Source: Allobosea sp.
GTDB lineage: Bacteria > Pseudomonadota > Alphaproteobacteria > Rhizobiales > Kaistiaceae
Direction of reading: 5' to 3'
Length of the DNA: 64,000 nt
Assembly (NCBI GenBank): GCA_017307955.1
Contig: JAFKFV010000009.1
Span: 1-64,000 of the forward strand
Position numbers and translations under genes: made by a program. Of this stretch, positions 16,744 through 25,628 are shown piece after piece. The notes under the pieces are model-generated. The model had not been told where the DNA came from, did not search any database, and was given only the letters and a program-made list of their open reading frames with translations. Numbering within the stretch: position 1 is the first letter of the stretch; every line of letters begins with the position of its first letter.

Positions 16744-17400
16744 ATGCCTGCAATCAGCACTGACCTTTTCAAGAAGAGTTTTACAACAACGCCAAAAGCG
16801 GTCAGCCCGGAAGTGCGGGCATTTTGCCAGCGCATCAGCCCCGACCACGCGCCTACCTATGTGCCTGTGCAACCCGATGCAGAGGCTCTGCCCTCGGAAT
16901 GCTTCAACAACGTGGCGAGCAAGGTCGAGCGCGATGGCGGAACGCTGATCTATGGCTGGCTGATATGGGAATGGCCTCGTGTTTTTGTCGAGGCCGAGCA
17001 TCATGCCGTATGGGAGAAAGATGGCGCTCTCACGGACATCACGCCCCACGTGAATGGCGAGCGGCGGATCCTGTTCCTGCCTGATCCGGCACGTGCATAT
17101 GATTTCGTCACGCAGAAGCGTCTGATCAATATCAAGAAAAGCCTGGGCGAATTGGCATCGGTTGATGGTTGGATCGCAGCAACTGACCGGCTGCATCGGA
17201 ACATTGAGGCCAACTCCGTCGGAAACCAGTTTACGCTTGAGCGTTCTTATCTTTCGGCGATGGGCCAGGAAATCCGGAACGCTTTGGGATTGGTGTTTGT
17301 CGATCTGGCGAAAACGACAGCTCCCAACAGCCCCTGCTTCTGCACAAGCGGCCGTAAATTCAAAAAGTGCTGTGGACCGCTGATTCAGCTTCACCCCTAG
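16744..17400 (+). CDS. SEC-C motif protein, cargo gene
   Basis: A 218-residue protein with a C-terminal zinc-binding SEC-C motif (C198, C200, C209, C210 in PCFCTSGRKFKKCCG), the same motif that ends SecA. Residues 35-130 form an uncharacterised domain with many aromatic residues (YGWLIWEWPRVFVEAEHHAVW, DITPHVNGERRILFLPD). SEC-C domains occur on many accessory proteins of defence or stress islands and bind zinc and probably nucleic acid or ribosomes. The ATG at 16744 is chosen because the homologous start of such proteins lies near here; an upstream in-frame start would overlap the 77-residue gene. Base composition is lower in GC than the backbone. Confidence 0.7.
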   Translation: MPAISTDLFKKSFTTTPKAVSPEVRAFCQRISPDHAPTYVPVQPDAEALPSECFNNVASKVERDGGTLIYGWLIWEWPRVFVEAEHHAVWEKDGALTDITPHVNGERRILFLPDPARAYDFVTQKRLINIKKSLGELASVDGWIAATDRLHRNIEANSVGNQFTLERSYLSAMGQEIRNALGLVFVDLAKTTAPNSPCFCTSGRKFKKCCGPLIQLHP

Positions 17401-17429
17401 GCGGATGCCGGGGCTGCCATAACAAATGA

Positions 17430-17455
17430 CCCGGTGCTTTCAGGGAAGCGCCGGG
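17430..17455. terminator. Bidirectional terminator between convergent SEC-C and ParB-like genes
   Basis: CCCGGTGCTT (17430-17439) and AAGCGCCGGG (17446-17455) form a 10-bp stem with one T-G wobble and a 6-base loop TCAGGG. It sits 29 bases after the SEC-C stop and 37 bases after the ParB-like stop on the other strand. Confidence 0.6.
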
Positions 17456-17492
17456 CCATCACAAAGTTGGTGGATCTATCGATTACAGGAGG

Positions 17493-19631
17493 TCACTGGG
17501 CTGCGATCATGGCGGCTTCGTCGTCTTCTTCGGAGTCGGGAAGCTCTTCCTCATCGACGTCCCCGGAGAGGAAGGCTGGCAGAGCCTCGCTGCCAGCGGC
17601 CTGGTCGGCGGGTTCACTGTGAGCATCGGACATGCGTAGCGGTTCCGGCAGCCAGCCGGTATCGGCCAGCAGACGTTCGGCCTCCTTGGCCATGTCGCCC
17701 TTCTTCAGGTGGCCAATGAGCTGCGCGGCCCGTTCGCCAGCGCCTTCGCGGACAGCTTCAAGAATCCGGCCCTTCGTCACCCGTCCGAGGTAGTTGCCGA
17801 CGGTCGGCTTCCAGCCCGCAGCGACCATGTCGAGTCCGGTGGCGACCGCGAGCCGATCAGCTTGCGCCAGGCGGACGTCGAGGCCGTGACGGCTGATACC
17901 GGAGGCGGCGTGGGGGTTCGGCCGCTCGAAGAGAGCGTTGATCCCGAAGCTCACGCAATGCGCCAGCAGGTCCAGGCGGGTGCCGTCATCGAGCTGCTCC
18001 AGCCAATCCCATAGAGCCTGGTCGTCGGCGGGAACATGGTCGCCCCAGCGCTCATGCCGGTCATTCTCCGATTGTGCGGAGGGGCTGGCTTTCATCTCCT
18101 CGGACTGGCCGGAGAGATAGAGGTGTCGCACACTCGCTTCGAGGCAGCCGGTCGGAGCAGTGTGCCGGAACGTGTCGCTGGCCAGCTTGTGCAGCAACAT
18201 GGTCAAAGCGACCTGCGGGTTGGTGGCCAAGGCGTCGCGCAGCGCGAGCGTGCGGTGTGCGGTCAGCTCGATGATCAGGCGCTCGGGCAACGGCTTCAGC
18301 CCGTCGTCCTCCTCGTCCTCCTCGGTCCGCACGGGCTCGCCGCAGATGGTGATGACGGCGCGGTGGACGGCGGGCGAGCGAACTTCGCCGGTTTCGGGAT
18401 CGACCTCTTCCTCCGCGGCGTCGTCGCCTGCAGCTTCCACCGGGCGTTCGTCCTCGGGACGGACATAGCCGCGATCGACGCAGAGCGAGCCGTCGGAGTC
18501 GATGCTGATGAACACGCCGGCGATGGCGATCTCGTCCGGGTCGTAACGGACCGGCCGCTGGTCGAGGGCATCCAGGGCCGCCTCGATCTCGCCCAAGCGC
18601 TGGTCGATCTCGTCGGGTAGCTCGTCAGCCTCCTCATAGTCGGCGGTCAGGCGGTCGAGTTCTTCCTGCAGCGCGCCGCGCGTCGCCTGCTCCTCCGCGG
18701 TGATGTCGAGAGGAACGCCCTTGATCGCGCGCAGGCCGTGCGTGACGCCATAGGGAATGCTGACGGCGGCTTCGACCCATTTCCAACCATGGGTGGAGAT
18801 CTCATCGGCGATCATCGTGAGCTTCTCGGACACGAGTCGGTCGAGAAGTCCGGCGTCCTGAAGCCAGCCGCCGTCGTCGGACTCGAAGAGGTCGCGCATG
18901 ACGATACCGCCGGCGGCCTCGTAGGTGTCGACACCGACGAACACGGCGCGCTTGTCCGAGGGGCGAACCGTCGTCTCGGTCAACATGCGGCGGATGTGAT
19001 AGGGCTCTTTCTGCCAGCTATTGCGGATCGTCTCCCAGACCTGCTCCTGGCGGGCATGGTCCTGCGATACGGTGAAGGCCATGAGCTGCTTCAGCTCGAT
19101 GCCGTCTTCGGCATAAATGTCGAGCAGCGCGGGCGAGACCGACGCGAGGCGCAGTCGCTGCTTGACGACGTTGACGTCGACGAAGAACGCCGCGGCGATG
19201 TCCTCTTCGGTCATGCCCTTGTCGCGCATGGACTGGAACGCGCGATACTGGTCCAGCGGATGGGCGGGCACACGCTCGTCATTTTCAGCGAGCGAGATTT
19301 CCTCCATCAGGATGCCGCTGTCGGTCGCGCCGACGACGCAGGGAACCGGCGCGGTCTTGTTGAGGCGCTTCTGCTTGACCAGCATCTCCAGCGCCCGATA
19401 GCGGCGACCGCCAGCGGGCACCTCGAACATGCCGGTCTCCTGGCCTTCACCGTCGAGGACGGGACGCACATGGATGCTCTGGATGAGGCCACGCCGCGCG
19501 ATCGATGCGGCGAGATCCTCGATCGAGACGCCGGCCTTCACCCGCCGGATGTTGGACTGGCTCAACACCAGCTTGTTGAAAGGGATGTCGCGCGCGGACG
19601 ACAGGGTGATCTTCTGAACGGCAGTTGCCAT
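17493..19631 (-). CDS. ParB/Spo0J-type domain protein, long ICE form
   Basis: A 712-residue protein. Residues about 15-120 are the ParB N-terminal (sulfiredoxin-like, CTP-binding) domain: NKLVLSQSNIRRVKAG, SIARRGLIQSIHVRPV, FEVPAGGRRYRALEML and the ISLAENDERVPAHPLDQYRAF motif with ENxxR-like core. The HTH region follows (MTEEDIAAAFFVDVNVVKQRLRLASV). The rest is a long acidic segment (DDAAEEEVDPETGE, EEDEEDDGL) and an unassigned helical C-terminus. It is not next to parA, and such long ParB-like proteins in ICEs may act in regulation or DNA protection and not in partition. The start at 19631 has GGAGT 9 bases upstream, just below a structured leader. Confidence 0.85.
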   Translation of the reverse strand: MATAVQKITLSSARDIPFNKLVLSQSNIRRVKAGVSIEDLAASIARRGLIQSIHVRPVLDGEGQETGMFEVPAGGRRYRALEMLVKQKRLNKTAPVPCVVGATDSGILMEEISLAENDERVPAHPLDQYRAFQSMRDKGMTEEDIAAAFFVDVNVVKQRLRLASVSPALLDIYAEDGIELKQLMAFTVSQDHARQEQVWETIRNSWQKEPYHIRRMLTETTVRPSDKRAVFVGVDTYEAAGGIVMRDLFESDDGGWLQDAGLLDRLVSEKLTMIADEISTHGWKWVEAAVSIPYGVTHGLRAIKGVPLDITAEEQATRGALQEELDRLTADYEEADELPDEIDQRLGEIEAALDALDQRPVRYDPDEIAIAGVFISIDSDGSLCVDRGYVRPEDERPVEAAGDDAAEEEVDPETGEVRSPAVHRAVITICGEPVRTEEDEEDDGLKPLPERLIIELTAHRTLALRDALATNPQVALTMLLHKLASDTFRHTAPTGCLEASVRHLYLSGQSEEMKASPSAQSENDRHERWGDHVPADDQALWDWLEQLDDGTRLDLLAHCVSFGINALFERPNPHAASGISRHGLDVRLAQADRLAVATGLDMVAAGWKPTVGNYLGRVTKGRILEAVREGAGERAAQLIGHLKKGDMAKEAERLLADTGWLPEPLRMSDAHSEPADQAAGSEALPAFLSGDVDEEELPDSEEDDEAAMIAAQ

Positions 19632-19645
19632 CGGGGTTACTCCGC

Positions 19646-19690
19646 GACGGGCGCCGAGAGCCTCTCTCTCGATCCTAAACCCGTCACGAA
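19646..19690 (-). promoter_or_regulatory. Structured 5' leader repeat, copy A (before the ParB-like gene)
   Basis: A 45-bp element matching 21014-21058 at 42 positions. Outer arms GACGGG (19646-19651) and CCCGTC (19680-19685) and inner arms CGAGAG (19655-19660) and CTCTCG (19666-19671) can form a two-stem hairpin in the mRNA, ending 14 bases before the start codon and just upstream of GGAG. All differences from copy B fall between the arms. Confidence 0.6.
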
Positions 19691-19763
19691 GCGAAGCGCC
19701 GCCCTCTCACTCTAGGAGGGCAGCGCCACGGATGCGGAGAAACGGAAGGGCACGAAGGAGCAA

Positions 19764-19795
19764 AGCCGGAAACACGGATTTCCGCATTTCCGGCT
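19764..19795 (-). terminator. Hairpin after the DUF932 gene
   Basis: AGCCGGAAA (19764-19772) and TTTCCGGCT (19787-19795) form a perfect 9-bp stem with a 14-base loop, 9 bases after the DUF932 stop codon. It probably separates the DUF932 transcript from the ParB-like gene, which has its own leader. Confidence 0.55.
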
Positions 19796-19804
19796 ACGTG
19801 GGAA

Positions 19805-20998
19805 TCAGGCGGCGCGATCGAGCAGCTTCTTCGCTTTGCCCTCCAGCTCCAGCCGCGCGTCCTGGTGTGTTTTGTCACGGGCGACGGCAGTGATGCCCGC
19901 GACAAAATCGAAGATGGACTCGGGCGGGCGACCTTCCTCCGCCAGGACGGTCTCGATGATCTTGCCAGTCTCGGCCTTCGAGAATCCGCGCTTGCGCAGG
20001 AATTCCGTGCGATCCTCGTCCGTCTTCGCGACGACGCGCTCCCGCGCGGCCTTGATGCCGTTGATGAATGGCATGGGTGAGGAGTTCGCGAAGTTCAGCA
20101 GCGCCGGCGCCGCCTCATGGGCGAAGCGCGAGGCCGCATATTTCGAATGGCGGATCGTGATTTCCTCGAAATCCTCGACGCCCCACAGATTTCTGTTTTG
20201 GCAGACTGCGCGGAGATAGAAGCTCGCCATGCCGAGCGTCTTGGCGCCGACTTCCGAGTTCCAACAGTAGAAGCCGCGGAAATAGAGGTCGGGCGAACCG
20301 TCGGGGAGCCGGCCGGCCTCGATGGGGTTTAGATCGTCGACGAGGAAGAGGAACACATCGCGGTCGGACGCATAAAGCGTGGTCGTGTCCTTGGTGATGT
20401 CGACGCGCGGATTATAGACGCCGGTCGACCAGTCGAGCACGCCGGGCACTTTCCAGCGGGTGTCACCCGTGCCGTTGCCGGCAATCTTCTGCACCGCCTC
20501 GACCAGCTCGTGGTCATAGATGCGCCCGTAATCCGGGCCGGTCACGGCGCGCAGATCGACGCGGCCGTTGTCGGTCTCCAAGGTCTTGATCTGCTCGGCC
20601 CGGTGAGACGTCAGGCCGTATTGCAGGTTGATACCCGCCAGCGCGGCGGGAAGCTGGCGCAGATAGGCGGCCGGCGCACCGACCTGGCTGGCGAGCTGGC
20701 CGAAGCTCCAATGTGTCGGCGCGACCGGCGTGTCTGATCCGGGCAGGATCAGGGACAGGCGTTCGGGATCGGTGCGGCTCGCCTCGACATGGATCAGCGC
20801 GGTCTCGACCACGCGGGTCCGGCTGCGCTCAGTTCGGGCGCGCACGGAGCGGGCCAGATCGTCGAGTGACAGAAAGCGCTCGTCATCGGGGCGGGAAAAC
20901 CATTCGGACGAGACGCGCCCGATCCGCTGGCCGCGGCTGACATCGACCTTGTAACCGCCACTCATGTCGCGGCGAGCGTCGAGAACCTGCATGTTCAT
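19805..20998 (-). CDS. DUF932 domain protein (phage/plasmid-like)
   Basis: A 397-residue protein of the DUF932 family: early GGYKVDVSRGQRIGRVSSEWFSR and the conserved core VGAPAAYLRQLPAALAGINLQYGL, AVTGPDYGRIYDHELVEAVQ, TTTLYASDRDVFLFLVDD and LYFRGFYCWNSEVGAKTLGMASF, then QNRNLWGVEDFEEITIRHSKYA. The family is common on plasmids, phages and ICEs; its biochemical role is not established. I chose the ATG at 20998 and not 21013: it has GGAG 9 bases upstream, and its distance to the structured leader equals that of the ParB-like gene. A longer form from 21013 (5 more residues) remains possible. Confidence 0.85.
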   Translation of the reverse strand: MNMQVLDARRDMSGGYKVDVSRGQRIGRVSSEWFSRPDDERFLSLDDLARSVRARTERSRTRVVETALIHVEASRTDPERLSLILPGSDTPVAPTHWSFGQLASQVGAPAAYLRQLPAALAGINLQYGLTSHRAEQIKTLETDNGRVDLRAVTGPDYGRIYDHELVEAVQKIAGNGTGDTRWKVPGVLDWSTGVYNPRVDITKDTTTLYASDRDVFLFLVDDLNPIEAGRLPDGSPDLYFRGFYCWNSEVGAKTLGMASFYLRAVCQNRNLWGVEDFEEITIRHSKYAASRFAHEAAPALLNFANSSPMPFINGIKAARERVVAKTDEDRTEFLRKRGFSKAETGKIIETVLAEEGRPPESIFDFVAGITAVARDKTHQDARLELEGKAKKLLDRAA

Positions 20999-21013
20999 GG
21001 GATCAAACTCCAT

Positions 21014-21058
21014 GACGGGCGCCGAGAGCCTCTCTCTCGACACTCAACCCGTCACGAA
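21014..21058 (-). promoter_or_regulatory. Structured 5' leader repeat, copy B (before the DUF932 gene)
   Basis: Second copy of the 45-bp leader. Outer arms 21014-21019 and 21048-21053, inner arms 21023-21028 and 21034-21039. The changes relative to copy A (three bases) lie in the unpaired stretch 21041-21045. GGAG follows directly, and the start codon is 15 bases downstream, as in copy A (14). Confidence 0.6.
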
Positions 21059-21229
21059 AATCCCGTCCACACTCTCACTCTCGGGGGCGTTGCGGGGGTC
21101 TCCCCCCAGAAGGGGTAGGCAGAGATGTCGGCTCGGCCGCAGGGGAATGCTTTCCCCTCCAATATCAATGTTGCAGGTGAGCGAAAGCGGGCTTGCTGAT
21201 ATGGTCGTCGCGATTTTCTGGGGGAACTA

Positions 21230-22105
21230 ATGGAAGTCTACTGCAAAGGAACGGCCCGCATTCGGCACAAAAAGACGGGCGAAATCTATGACATCGAAAA
21301 CGACGAACTGGATTGGGATGCGGTCGGGGGCGACGAGCGACAGATGGGCTCCGAAATCCACTATGAGGCGATGATTGAACATCCCGACCTAGGGGATCTG
21401 TCTTGGGGACTTTGGGAATATCCGATCGGTATCGAAAACTATCGTGAGACAAACGCCGGACCTCATGAGGTGATTAGGGATTTCGACTACGGCCTCGAGC
21501 GCAGTGAACCCGAGCCCGACGAATGGCTCGACTACACGGTCCCCGACGATCCCTTCACAATTTTTATGGATTCCTATCACCATACCGGCGATCTGCTCGC
21601 AGATCATGGAAAGGACAATGGAGGCCACCTTCTCAATCGGATGGTCTTTTCACATCAGGTTACGGCGCTGGAAGCCTATCTTGGCGACACCCTATTGAAG
21701 GAAGTCATGGCAGACACGGGCGCCATGCAGCGTTTGATCGATCAGGACGACGATCTGGCGAAGGAGAAATTCACGCTCGCCGAGATCTCGAAGGAGGCGG
21801 GGCTGGTCGAACGCAAGGTCCGAGAGCACCTGCGCTCGATCCTGTATCACAATCTCGCAAAGGTCGATGTCCTCTACAACATCGCCCTTGGGGTCCGCAT
21901 CCTGACCCTCGCCGGCGACAAGAAGAGCCTCTTCAAGGCGGTGCTGCTGCGCCATGACTGTGTCCACCGGAACGGCTTCGACAAGGACGGAAACGAACTC
22001 AAGGTCTTCACCAAGGCCTTCGTTCAGAACACCGCCGATCTGATCAAGGCGTTCGTCGAGGACATCGAGAAGGCAGTACGGGCGCAATCAGCAGGCAGAT
22101 TGTAG
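21230..22105 (+). CDS. HEPN-like domain protein, candidate defence RNase
   Basis: A 291-residue cargo protein. The C-terminal half is all-helical: NRMVFSHQVTALEAYLGDTLL (137-156) and, near its end, VLLRHDCVHRNGFDKDGN, whose R241-x4-H246 fits the RX4-6H active site of HEPN ribonucleases. The N-terminal 110 residues are acidic beta-rich sequence (VYCKGTARIRHKKTGEIYDI, YEAMIEHPDLGDLSWGLWEYP) of unknown kind and may be the sensor part. The gene is convergent with the hamB-like helicase, 4 bases apart, which suggests it belongs to the same island. No MNT-type antitoxin gene is adjacent. The call rests on the motif; I do not recognise the full-length family. Confidence 0.65.
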   Translation: MEVYCKGTARIRHKKTGEIYDIENDELDWDAVGGDERQMGSEIHYEAMIEHPDLGDLSWGLWEYPIGIENYRETNAGPHEVIRDFDYGLERSEPEPDEWLDYTVPDDPFTIFMDSYHHTGDLLADHGKDNGGHLLNRMVFSHQVTALEAYLGDTLLKEVMADTGAMQRLIDQDDDLAKEKFTLAEISKEAGLVERKVREHLRSILYHNLAKVDVLYNIALGVRILTLAGDKKSLFKAVLLRHDCVHRNGFDKDGNELKVFTKAFVQNTADLIKAFVEDIEKAVRAQSAGRL

Positions 22106-22109
22106 TGCA

Positions 22110-25100
22110 TCATGTGCCGGACAGGTCGGCTGGTCCCAGGTAGGTGATGCCGAGCCGGCTGACATCCTGAGCTACTTGGGCACGCAACAACCCGGCTCTC
22201 CCCGGGTTGAGTGCAGCCTGCACGGTGCCGAGAGGCGTGCCGTCGGCCGAAAGCACGCGAGGCTGACCAGACCAATGATGAATTTGGACGGACGTGCCCG
22301 GCGGCGGCGGCGCGCCGAGCCATGCCACGCTCGCCCAGTATCGGCGATCAGCCCACGTGCGGTTTTCGCGCGGTGTGAAACTCTGCGCGAAGTCCATCCA
22401 CATTGCCTTGGTCTCTACTGTCGGCCAATCCGGTTGGGCGCTCCATGCGGCGACGGCCTCCGAGCTGAGCCACAGGCGAAGCTCCTGGCCGGTTTGGAAA
22501 GTGGCACCGGTATCGGTGACGGCTTTGATAGCGGCGAGCCTTGAATTGAAGCCAGCTTGGATAAGGATCGAGGCGGAACGATTGAGCGTACCGGTTTCGA
22601 CAGCAGGAACGGCGAGACCAAGCTCATGATCTTCGAGGCGAAGATCAAAGACGCCGACCGTATCGCCGTTTGCAGCTGCACGGACGCGGATTGCCTCCAT
22701 GGCCCAGGGAAGGCGATAGACTAAGCCTCCCTCAATGAACTGCAGCGTCTCCGATTCCTGCCCGGCGGCGATACCCGCAAGAGGTTGACCGAGGAGCCAG
22801 GCGCGCAGGATGTCCCGCCAATTATCTGGCATCGGGTCAGGCTTGAATGGGTAAAAGGTAAAGACACGGTCGGCCAGAGCCGTGATAGCGGCGATTGCCG
22901 CCTCCGTATCCCCTTCGGAAATAGTGCCATTGGCCTGAATGAGGAGGAGATTGACGTCCGCAGCGATCGCGTCGAGGGCATGTCCAGTGGCCAATCCGAC
23001 CCCGGCCAGGAAATAGCCGCGGCGACGCGGCGCCGTCGATTGGCTCCAAATTAGTCGGCTTCGCGAGACGAGGCCTGCCCTGAGGACCTGCTGCACCTCC
23101 TCATTCTGTCGCAAGAGGCGACGATGCCAGAGTGACGATTGGAGAATGGCGTCCAACGCGGCCTCGATGCCTTCGTCAGGGACATCGTTTTCGCCAATTA
23201 GACTGAGGATAGCCGTATCGAGCGTCGCAAGATGTCGGTCCCAGTCGGCAAGCGCACGTTCCCGATCCTCTGGTTCTTCGTTCGCGACCTCCGGAAAGGT
23301 CCAGGCTGCGGCATTGTTGACAACATATTCGACAAGCTGGTTGAGATCGCCGCCGACGCGGGCACGCATGCGCGACAGGAGCGCTGCGACGAGCCGCACC
23401 AAGCCGCTCTCCATCTCGCGAGCACCAAGATCGGTAATGAGAGCCTCCCAGTTGCGCCGCTTCTTTGCGATATCGTCGAACATGGGGAAGAGAACGATAC
23501 CCTCGACATCGACATAGGCGCGGCCAGCTCGCCCTATGACATTCTTGAACTCAGAGATTTCGATCTTCTCGCCATTGCGGTGAAGCGAGTGCATGATGAC
23601 AGCCGTAGCGGACAGGTTGAGGCCTTGTGCCAAGGTCGGTGACGAGATCGTCACCTTGAGCACATTGTCACGCAGCAAGCGCTCCACCTCCTTGCGGTAG
23701 GCGGTCGGCAGAGCGCCGTGGTGAAGCGCGACACCCAACCGCAGGCATTTGAGGATGGCACTGTTAGTTCCGAGCCATTCCTCTCCCAGCGCAATCGCAG
23801 TGTTCAGGACCGCTGGATCGGCTTCGAGCAGCGATCGCAACGCGCCGCGCTCATGAAGGTCGACGATGACGTCCGCAAAGGGTTCGACGCTTCGCCGCTC
23901 GGGGCAGAAGATCAGGACGGTCTGTCCGTCCTCGATCAGCCGCCATGCCGTTGCCAAGCAGAGTTCGCGTTGATTGTCGGGGAACAGGCGCGTTCGCCGC
24001 CGCTTCGGCGGAATCCAGTTCGGCGGCGCGGCGCCGGTGAGGAAGCGCTGCACCCATGGGCGTTCGTCGCCGACGCGAAGGTTCAACCGAGCAGTGGGCG
24101 ACATCCATACCACTTCGCCGAACCGGAGTCGGGTGGGGCGCCAGTCATTCTTGATCAGGCCTCCGGGGTGATCACGGCGCAGCCATGCCGCGAAATCTTC
24201 GAGCTGATCTCCATCGGGCAAGATCGCCGAGAGGCACACAATGCGCCGCTCGTGGGCGTCCGGCCGGCGAAGAAGACGCTGGATCTGCACCTCGTAGCGG
24301 ACTTCGCGTTCATTGAGGCCAATCATGTGCCCTTCGTCGAAGACGAGAAGACCCACGTCATCGAGAAGTGACGGATCGTTGCGGAGCGCAAAGTCGAGCT
24401 TCTCAGGCGTCGCCACGACGATATCCCGTTCGCGGATCGCATCCTCGTCGAATCCGCTGACCCCGATGCTGCCGTAGAGCGCCGAGATCGTCTTGCCGAG
24501 CGGGCCGAACGTTCTCTGCAGGGTCGTCTCCGTCTGGGCCGAGAGCGCACGTAGTGGCGTGACAAAGACAACCCGCTTGCCACCGGCCAGGCAGCGCAGG
24601 ATACATAGCTCCGCGATGCGCGTCTTGCCGGCGCTCGTTGGCAGGGAGACCACCAGATCATCGGATTGGTCGACGGCCCGCGCTGCGGCCTCAATTTGCG
24701 ATGGCCAGAGATCGACCTCGGCTTTGGGGCGCCGTTGGAGAAGCGCGATGAATAGCTCGCGAAGCCGAGGCCAATCGGCTGCTTGGCCGCCGATTGGCTG
24801 AAGCGGCACCCTCTCGTGGAAAGTGCTCGACCAGAGGTCCGACAGGAGATGGATCGCAATGCGATGCGCCCACCACTGCGGCAGCATGTTCAATTCGCTG
24901 CAGATGGAGAGGTTCACCTGAAGCCGCTCCAGGGCCTGATCGAGCAACGGTCGCTCGCCCCGATCCAGAGCCAGAAGAAACAGGGACATGGCCGCGAGGA
25001 AGGCGTCGGTCAGCGCTGTGTCGAGACCGTCAAAGAGGAAGTCAGCGCCGCCATCGACAGGATTGGCGGCACCCTCGATCTGATCGAGATGGCCCTGGAT

Positions 25101-25628
25101 GGTCGCAGCGATCCGGGCATCGCTACCTTCGCCTGCAGCGCGATAGTCGAGCACGCTGGCGCGAAGGGCTGCGAAGTTCCGCCTCATCAACTGTGCGAGG
25201 ACGCGTTCGATCGGCGAGAAATTCTCGTCGGCTTCAACGATCGCAAGCAGGGAGTAGGCACGTGCGGAGAGGTGCGCCAGATGGTAGCTGGCTGCTGCCA
25301 TCACGAAATGGAAGTCCCGATCGACCTCCTGGCGGTTGCCCTTTGCGATGACCGCCTCGAGCGCGGTTGCGGCCTGTTCAAAGGCGATGCGCGCCTGAAC
25401 AGCGTCACCGCCGAGTTCGCGGAGACGCAGTCCCAGTCCGAGAAGCGCGTAGCCGTAGGAATGCAGATCGTAGCTGAGCTGAGGCGCAAAGGCCGGGGCA
25501 TCGGGCGGAAGCGCGCCGTCGCGCCAGATGATTGCGCGCGCCTGGCCGCGGGCTATGAGACGTCCCCGAAATCCGGCTGTCGCCGCTTCTGTGATGTCGG
25601 CGATGATAGCTTCAGGCGTTGTTGGCAT
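22110..25628 (-). CDS. hamB: HamB-like superfamily 2 (Ski2-type) helicase of a Hachiman/Abp-like defence system
   Basis: A 1172-residue DEAD/DEAH-type helicase. The first 310 residues are helical. The helicase core starts with DLWPSQIEAA; motif I is LPTSAGKT (about 329-336), Ia FVTPLRALSAQ, motif II DEGH (about 431-434), motif III CLSAIL, motif IV VLIFCPERRS, motif V ISSPTLAQGLNL and motif VI VIGRAGRAYVD (near 730). About 440 residues follow. Its start overlaps the end of the upstream nuclease-like gene by 17 bases, so the two are coupled. In the Hachiman system HamB is the DNA-sensing helicase that holds the HamA nuclease in check; AbpB of E. coli is the related anti-phage helicase. The assignment rests on pairing and motifs, not on a search. 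Confidence 0.65.
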   Translation of the reverse strand: MPTTPEAIIADITEAATAGFRGRLIARGQARAIIWRDGALPPDAPAFAPQLSYDLHSYGYALLGLGLRLRELGGDAVQARIAFEQAATALEAVIAKGNRQEVDRDFHFVMAAASYHLAHLSARAYSLLAIVEADENFSPIERVLAQLMRRNFAALRASVLDYRAAGEGSDARIAATIQGHLDQIEGAANPVDGGADFLFDGLDTALTDAFLAAMSLFLLALDRGERPLLDQALERLQVNLSICSELNMLPQWWAHRIAIHLLSDLWSSTFHERVPLQPIGGQAADWPRLRELFIALLQRRPKAEVDLWPSQIEAAARAVDQSDDLVVSLPTSAGKTRIAELCILRCLAGGKRVVFVTPLRALSAQTETTLQRTFGPLGKTISALYGSIGVSGFDEDAIRERDIVVATPEKLDFALRNDPSLLDDVGLLVFDEGHMIGLNEREVRYEVQIQRLLRRPDAHERRIVCLSAILPDGDQLEDFAAWLRRDHPGGLIKNDWRPTRLRFGEVVWMSPTARLNLRVGDERPWVQRFLTGAAPPNWIPPKRRRTRLFPDNQRELCLATAWRLIEDGQTVLIFCPERRSVEPFADVIVDLHERGALRSLLEADPAVLNTAIALGEEWLGTNSAILKCLRLGVALHHGALPTAYRKEVERLLRDNVLKVTISSPTLAQGLNLSATAVIMHSLHRNGEKIEISEFKNVIGRAGRAYVDVEGIVLFPMFDDIAKKRRNWEALITDLGAREMESGLVRLVAALLSRMRARVGGDLNQLVEYVVNNAAAWTFPEVANEEPEDRERALADWDRHLATLDTAILSLIGENDVPDEGIEAALDAILQSSLWHRRLLRQNEEVQQVLRAGLVSRSRLIWSQSTAPRRRGYFLAGVGLATGHALDAIAADVNLLLIQANGTISEGDTEAAIAAITALADRVFTFYPFKPDPMPDNWRDILRAWLLGQPLAGIAAGQESETLQFIEGGLVYRLPWAMEAIRVRAAANGDTVGVFDLRLEDHELGLAVPAVETGTLNRSASILIQAGFNSRLAAIKAVTDTGATFQTGQELRLWLSSEAVAAWSAQPDWPTVETKAMWMDFAQSFTPRENRTWADRRYWASVAWLGAPPPPGTSVQIHHWSGQPRVLSADGTPLGTVQAALNPGRAGLLRAQVAQDVSRLGITYLGPADLSGT

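Noticed and set aside
16639..17394. 251-codon frame antisense to the SEC-C gene
   Set aside because: The sense strand carries the SEC-C motif and a ribosome site; the antisense frame has no motif.
17493..19631. ParB-like gene as the partner of parA
   Set aside because: It is 14 kb away and very long; the ribbon-helix-helix gene directly after parA is the better partition partner.
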